A stretch of DNA of 13,467 nt. Origin: an uncultured Prevotellaceae bacterium. GTDB lineage: Bacteria > Bacteroidota > Bacteroidia > Bacteroidales > Bacteroidaceae. The notes under the pieces were generated by a model. That model was given only the letters and a program-made list of their open reading frames with translations. It searched no databases and was not told the origin of the DNA. Where the stretch lies: assembly GCA_946624335.1 (NCBI GenBank), contig CAMOSA010000054.1, forward strand, positions 1 to 13,467, given 5' to 3'. This document shows positions 12,925 to 13,467 of this stretch, piece after piece; the first letter of the stretch is position 1, and the number at the start of each line of letters is the position of its first letter. Both the position numbers and the translations under genes were made by a program.

Positions 12925-13467
12925 TTACTCAAAAGCGCCCATACGCAGCATGTTGACCTCTTGCTCGGTGAGGTAACGCCAATCGCCGCGCTTGAGGTTC
13001 TTCTTGGTCAGTCCGGCGAAGAACACACGGTCGAGCTTGGTGACCTTGTAGCCCAGGTGCTCGAAGATGCGTCGGACGATGCGGTTGCGGCCGCTGTGGA
13101 TCTCGATGCCCACCTGCTTCTTGTCGGTCTCGGAGGCATATTCGATGGCGTCGGCGTGAATCTCGCCGTCCTCGAGTTGGATGCCTTCGGCGATTTGACG
13201 CATATCGGCTGCGGTGACGTTCTTGTCGGTGTGGACGTGGTAGATCTTCTTCTTCAGGTACTGGGGATGAGTCAGCTTGCTGGCCAGTTCGCCGTCGTTG
13301 GTGAGCAGCAGCACGCCGGTGGTGTTGCGGTCGAGGCGTCCAACGGGATAGATGCGCTCGTCGCAGCACCCTTTGACGAGATCCATGACCGTCTTGCGGT
13401 TCTGGGGGTCATCGCTCGTGGTGACGTAGTCCTTGGGCTTGTTGAGCAGGACGTAGACCTTCTTCTC
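12925..13467 (-). CDS. rluB: 23S rRNA pseudouridine synthase, RluB/RsuA family, N-terminus missing
   Basis: The frame is open from the window edge (EKKVYVLLNKPKDYVTTSDD) to the TAA at 12925-12927, giving 180 residues. It carries the signature of the RsuA/RluB/E/F group: VLLNKPKDYVTT, RKTVMDLV, and IYPVGRLDRNTTGVLLLTND, in which the Asp of GRLDRNT is the catalytic residue that attacks uridine. This is followed by LTHPQYLKKKIYHV, and then GRNRIVRRIFEHLGYKVTKL near the end, as usual for the group. The N-terminal S4 RNA-binding domain should lie just beyond the window edge. The enzyme modifies uridine in rRNA of the large subunit if it is RluB; the exact target cannot be told from this part. The gene precedes asnS in the same orientation. 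The symbol is a family-level guess. Confidence 0.85.
   Translation of the reverse strand, partial: EKKVYVLLNKPKDYVTTSDDPQNRKTVMDLVKGCCDERIYPVGRLDRNTTGVLLLTNDGELASKLTHPQYLKKKIYHVHTDKNVTAADMRQIAEGIQLEDGEIHADAIEYASETDKKQVGIEIHSGRNRIVRRIFEHLGYKVTKLDRVFFAGLTKKNLKRGDWRYLTEQEVNMLRMGAFE

Overview
The window looks like a chromosome segment from a high-GC member of Prevotellaceae or another Bacteroidales genus. Four things point there. Promoter-like sites match the Bacteroidetes TAnnTTTG -7 box. Start codons lack strong Shine-Dalgarno sequences. Secreted carbohydrate-active proteins end in a DLSGR...GIYI..GKK tail. Typical intergenic low-complexity repeats are present (GTTGAAAC octamers, agtgaagagtgaa stretches, G-rich hairpins). 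The species cannot be named from the sequence alone.

Layout. (1) Bases 2-349, plus strand: the 3' end of a DUF1080 (3-keto-disaccharide hydrolase-like) gene, closed by a hairpin at 375-407. (2) Bases 350-1418: about 1.07 kb without a convincing gene but rich in structure. It holds a possible plus-strand promoter, a run of consecutive hairpins, a purine-rich tract with a doubtful 55-residue ORF, and two direct-repeat arrays that both have a 22-bp period. (3) Bases 1419-4909, minus strand: a lower-GC unit with a good promoter, a doubtful 81-codon leader ORF, a secreted BIG2-BIG2-cohesin-dockerin protein, a second secreted protein with a cohesin-like domain 16 bp downstream, and a small acidic peptide gene. 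(4) Bases 5127-8309, minus: a large secreted GH127/GH146-type (DUF1680) beta-L-arabinofuranosidase with duplicated C-terminal modules and terminators downstream. (5) Bases 8310-8978: 669 bp of non-coding sequence with the GH127 promoter. (6) Bases 8979-11252, minus: a LamG-domain secreted protein whose 757-codon frame is cut by one in-frame TAG at 9546-9548. (7) Bases 11442-13467, minus: housekeeping genes, asnS (asparaginyl-tRNA synthetase) preceded by the C-terminal part of an RluB/RsuA-type pseudouridine synthase, separated by a four-copy octamer repeat.

How the genes fit together. The DUF1080 fragment, the GH127 enzyme, the LamG protein and the cohesin/dockerin pair are all exported proteins suited to capture or breakdown of plant or host glycans. 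Arabinose-containing chains are the most specific prediction, from the GH127 Cys-Cys zinc/nucleophile site. No SusC/SusD pair or regulator is visible, so this is not a complete polysaccharide utilization locus within the window. The two translation-related genes form an ordinary conserved block.

Most worth following up: the single amber codon in an otherwise intact reading frame, the 22-bp iteron-like arrays beside a hairpin-dense region, and the two-gene cohesin/dockerin operon lying in a compositionally distinct patch.
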